Made by a program: the position numbers and the translations under genes. DNA of 6,300 nucleotides from an uncultured Bacillota bacterium. GTDB lineage: Bacteria; Bacillota; Clostridia; Christensenellales; UBA1242. The notes beneath the pieces were generated by a model that searched no databases, was not told the DNA's origin, and saw only the letters and a program-made list of their open reading frames with translations. The stretch covers positions 1 through 6,300 of the forward strand of contig CASDQU010000034.1 of NCBI GenBank assembly GCA_949282835.1. Reading direction: 5' to 3'. Numbering within the stretch: position 1 is the first letter of the stretch; each line of letters starts with the position of its first letter. Shown here piece by piece: positions 4,758-6,300 of this stretch.

Positions 4758-6254
4758 ATGAGTAATCAAGAAGGCAAAATAGGGTTTGATAATGAACTTT
4801 ATCTTAAACTCCAAACAAAAAATATCCTCGATAGAATAAAAAAATTTAACAACAAATTATATCTAGAGTTTGGCGGCAAAATTTTTGATGACCTTCATGC
4901 AGCTAGAGTTTTGCCTGGTTTTGACCCCAATATAAAGACTAAACTGCTCATGAAATTGAAAGATAGAGCGGAAATTATATTTTGTATAAGTGCAAATGAT
5001 ATTGAAAAAAATCGAGTACGCGCCGATTTGGAACTTAGCTATGACAATGAAATGCTGCGTATTATTGATAACTTGCGCGCACTCGGACTTTATGTGTCCT
5101 CTATTGTAATAACTCTATATAAAGGACAGCTAGGCGCTACTAGATTTGCCCAAAAATTGAAAAACCGCGGCGAAAAGGTGTATTTTCACAATTATACAAA
5201 AGGCTATCCAAGCGAGGTAGATATCATCGTTTCAGATGAGGGATATGGCGCTAACCCATATATCGAAACAACAAGACCGCTTGTCGTTGTGACAGCGCCA
5301 GGGCCTTCCAGCGGAAAACTTGCAACATGTTTAAGCCAAATGTATCACGACTATAAGCATGGAGTAAAGGCTGGCTATGCCAAATTTGAAACCTTTCCTG
5401 TGTGGAACTTGCCACTTAAACACCCTGTCAATATTGCCTATGAGGCTGCAACTGCCGACCTTAAAGATGTAAACCTCATTGACCCATATCATTTTAATGC
5501 GTATGGAATATTAACGGTAAACTACAATCGCGATATAGAGGTGTTCCCAGTCCTTAAAAATATATTGCGCAAGATTACAGGAAAGGAAATATATAAATCG
5601 CCAACCGATATGGGTGTCAATATGGTGGCAAGCGCAATAACTGATGACGCTCTTGTTAAAGAGGCGGCGCAAAAAGAGATTGTAAGAAGATATTATAGAA
5701 CTGAATGCGAATATAAAAAGGGGCAAGCCACTTTTGATACAGTTGAAAGAGTAAAATATTTAATGGCAGAGCTTGACCTTTCCCCAGACTTTCTGCCAGT
5801 AGTACCAGCCGCTAAAAAGGCAAGCAAAGATTGCGGCTACCCAGTAGTTGCTCTGCAGCTTGCAAATGGTCAAATTGTATATGGCAAAAACAAAAAAATC
5901 ATTTCAGCAAGCGGTGCTGTAGTGCTGAACGCCTTGCGCACTTTGGCTGGACTTGGAGATGACTTTGATATCATTAGTGACGATATTTTGCTGCCTATTG
6001 TAAAATTGAGAACAGACATTTTGCATAACAGTAGCGGCGTGCTAAACCTTGATGATGTCTTAACAGCTCTTGCCATCTCTTCCACAAATAATGAGAAAGC
6101 TGCAAAGACCTTAAAGGCTATAACCCTGTTAAGAGGCTGTGAGGCACATAGCACATATATGCTTTCACAAGCTGAAGAACAAACGCTCAAACGGCTTGGA
6201 ATAAACATCAGTTGCCAGCCAGTATTTCTAAATGGTAATCTATTTGTAACTTGA
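4758..6254 (+). CDS. DUF1846 family protein of unknown function
   Basis: The 498-residue product starts with GKIGFDNELYLKLQ (6-19) and is recognisable along its whole length as DUF1846, a family of about 500 residues, so it appears complete. Other recognisable parts are FGGKIFDDLHAARVLPGF (38-55), the Walker-A-like APGPSSGKLATCL (180-192) with Gly186-Lys187 followed by Leu instead of Ser/Thr, FNAYGILTVNYNRD (246-259), PTDMGVNMV (282-290) and RGCEAHSTYMLS (459-470). No signal peptide or membrane segment is evident, so it should be cytoplasmic. The P-loop-like stretch suggests nucleotide or phosphate binding, but no activity is known to me for this family. The start is fixed by a good AAGGAG site. 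The stop TGA is followed directly by TAA. The gene stands alone, divergent from the glycosyltransferase and closed by a terminator. Confidence 0.9.
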   Translation: MSNQEGKIGFDNELYLKLQTKNILDRIKKFNNKLYLEFGGKIFDDLHAARVLPGFDPNIKTKLLMKLKDRAEIIFCISANDIEKNRVRADLELSYDNEMLRIIDNLRALGLYVSSIVITLYKGQLGATRFAQKLKNRGEKVYFHNYTKGYPSEVDIIVSDEGYGANPYIETTRPLVVVTAPGPSSGKLATCLSQMYHDYKHGVKAGYAKFETFPVWNLPLKHPVNIAYEAATADLKDVNLIDPYHFNAYGILTVNYNRDIEVFPVLKNILRKITGKEIYKSPTDMGVNMVASAITDDALVKEAAQKEIVRRYYRTECEYKKGQATFDTVERVKYLMAELDLSPDFLPVVPAAKKASKDCGYPVVALQLANGQIVYGKNKKIISASGAVVLNALRTLAGLGDDFDIISDDILLPIVKLRTDILHNSSGVLNLDDVLTALAISSTNNEKAAKTLKAITLLRGCEAHSTYMLSQAEEQTLKRLGINISCQPVFLNGNLFVT

Positions 6255-6274
6255 TAAATCACTATATAAAAAAA

Positions 6275-6300
6275 CTTTCTACTTTTTTAGTAGAAAGCTT
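6275..6300 (+). terminator. Intrinsic terminator after the DUF1846 gene, cut by the window edge
   Basis: CTTTCTACT (6275-6283) pairs perfectly with AGTAGAAAG (6289-6297) around a TTTTT loop, 20 bases after the stop. The sequence continues CTT to the window end, so the T-run cannot be judged. An A-run before the stem would serve as the U-run in the opposite direction. Confidence 0.7.

Noticed and set aside
5511..6262. Minus-strand ORFs of 71 and 130 residues
   Set aside because: They are antisense shadows of the DUF1846 gene; the longer one starts just outside that gene's stop but shows no coding character.

Overview
The window is AT-rich bacterial DNA with well-formed Shine-Dalgarno sites, sigma-70-type promoter boxes and hairpin terminators. 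TGA is used as a stop by two of the genes, so the code is the standard bacterial one and not the Mycoplasma code. The gene families (YitT with DUF2179, YegS/DgkB-type lipid kinase, UgtP/MGDG-synthase-like glycosyltransferase, DUF1846) are typical of Bacillota. A low-GC, probably uncultured Clostridia-like organism is the best inference; nothing here fixes the genus.

Layout: (1) 1-847, minus: the N-terminal 282 residues of a membrane protein that runs off the left edge, starting at TTG behind a strong GGAGGA site. It resembles the VirB6/TrbL-like channel proteins of Gram-positive conjugation systems, but that is pattern recognition only. (2) 1003-1920, minus: a diacylglycerol-kinase-family lipid kinase. 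(3) 2028-3056, plus: a YitT-family membrane protein, divergent from the kinase. Both members of this divergent pair lack a Shine-Dalgarno site and have -10-like boxes almost touching the ATG, so they may be read from leaderless mRNAs. (4) 3057-3363: a bidirectional terminator followed by a 251-bp hairpin-rich element bounded by 15-bp inverted repeats, probably a MITE-like repeat, ending one base from the stop of the next gene. (5) 3364-4614, minus: a GT28/MGDG-synthase-like glycosyltransferase. (6) 4758-6254, plus: a DUF1846 protein, divergent from the glycosyltransferase, ending at a terminator that reaches the right edge.

Two genes plausibly act on the same lipid. The kinase would turn diacylglycerol into phosphatidic acid, and the glycosyltransferase would turn diacylglycerol into a glycolipid. 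They are not in one operon. YitT and DUF1846 have no established biochemical role that ties them to this. No complete new defence or mobile system is visible. The most unusual items are the structured inverted-repeat element and the leaderless divergent pair.
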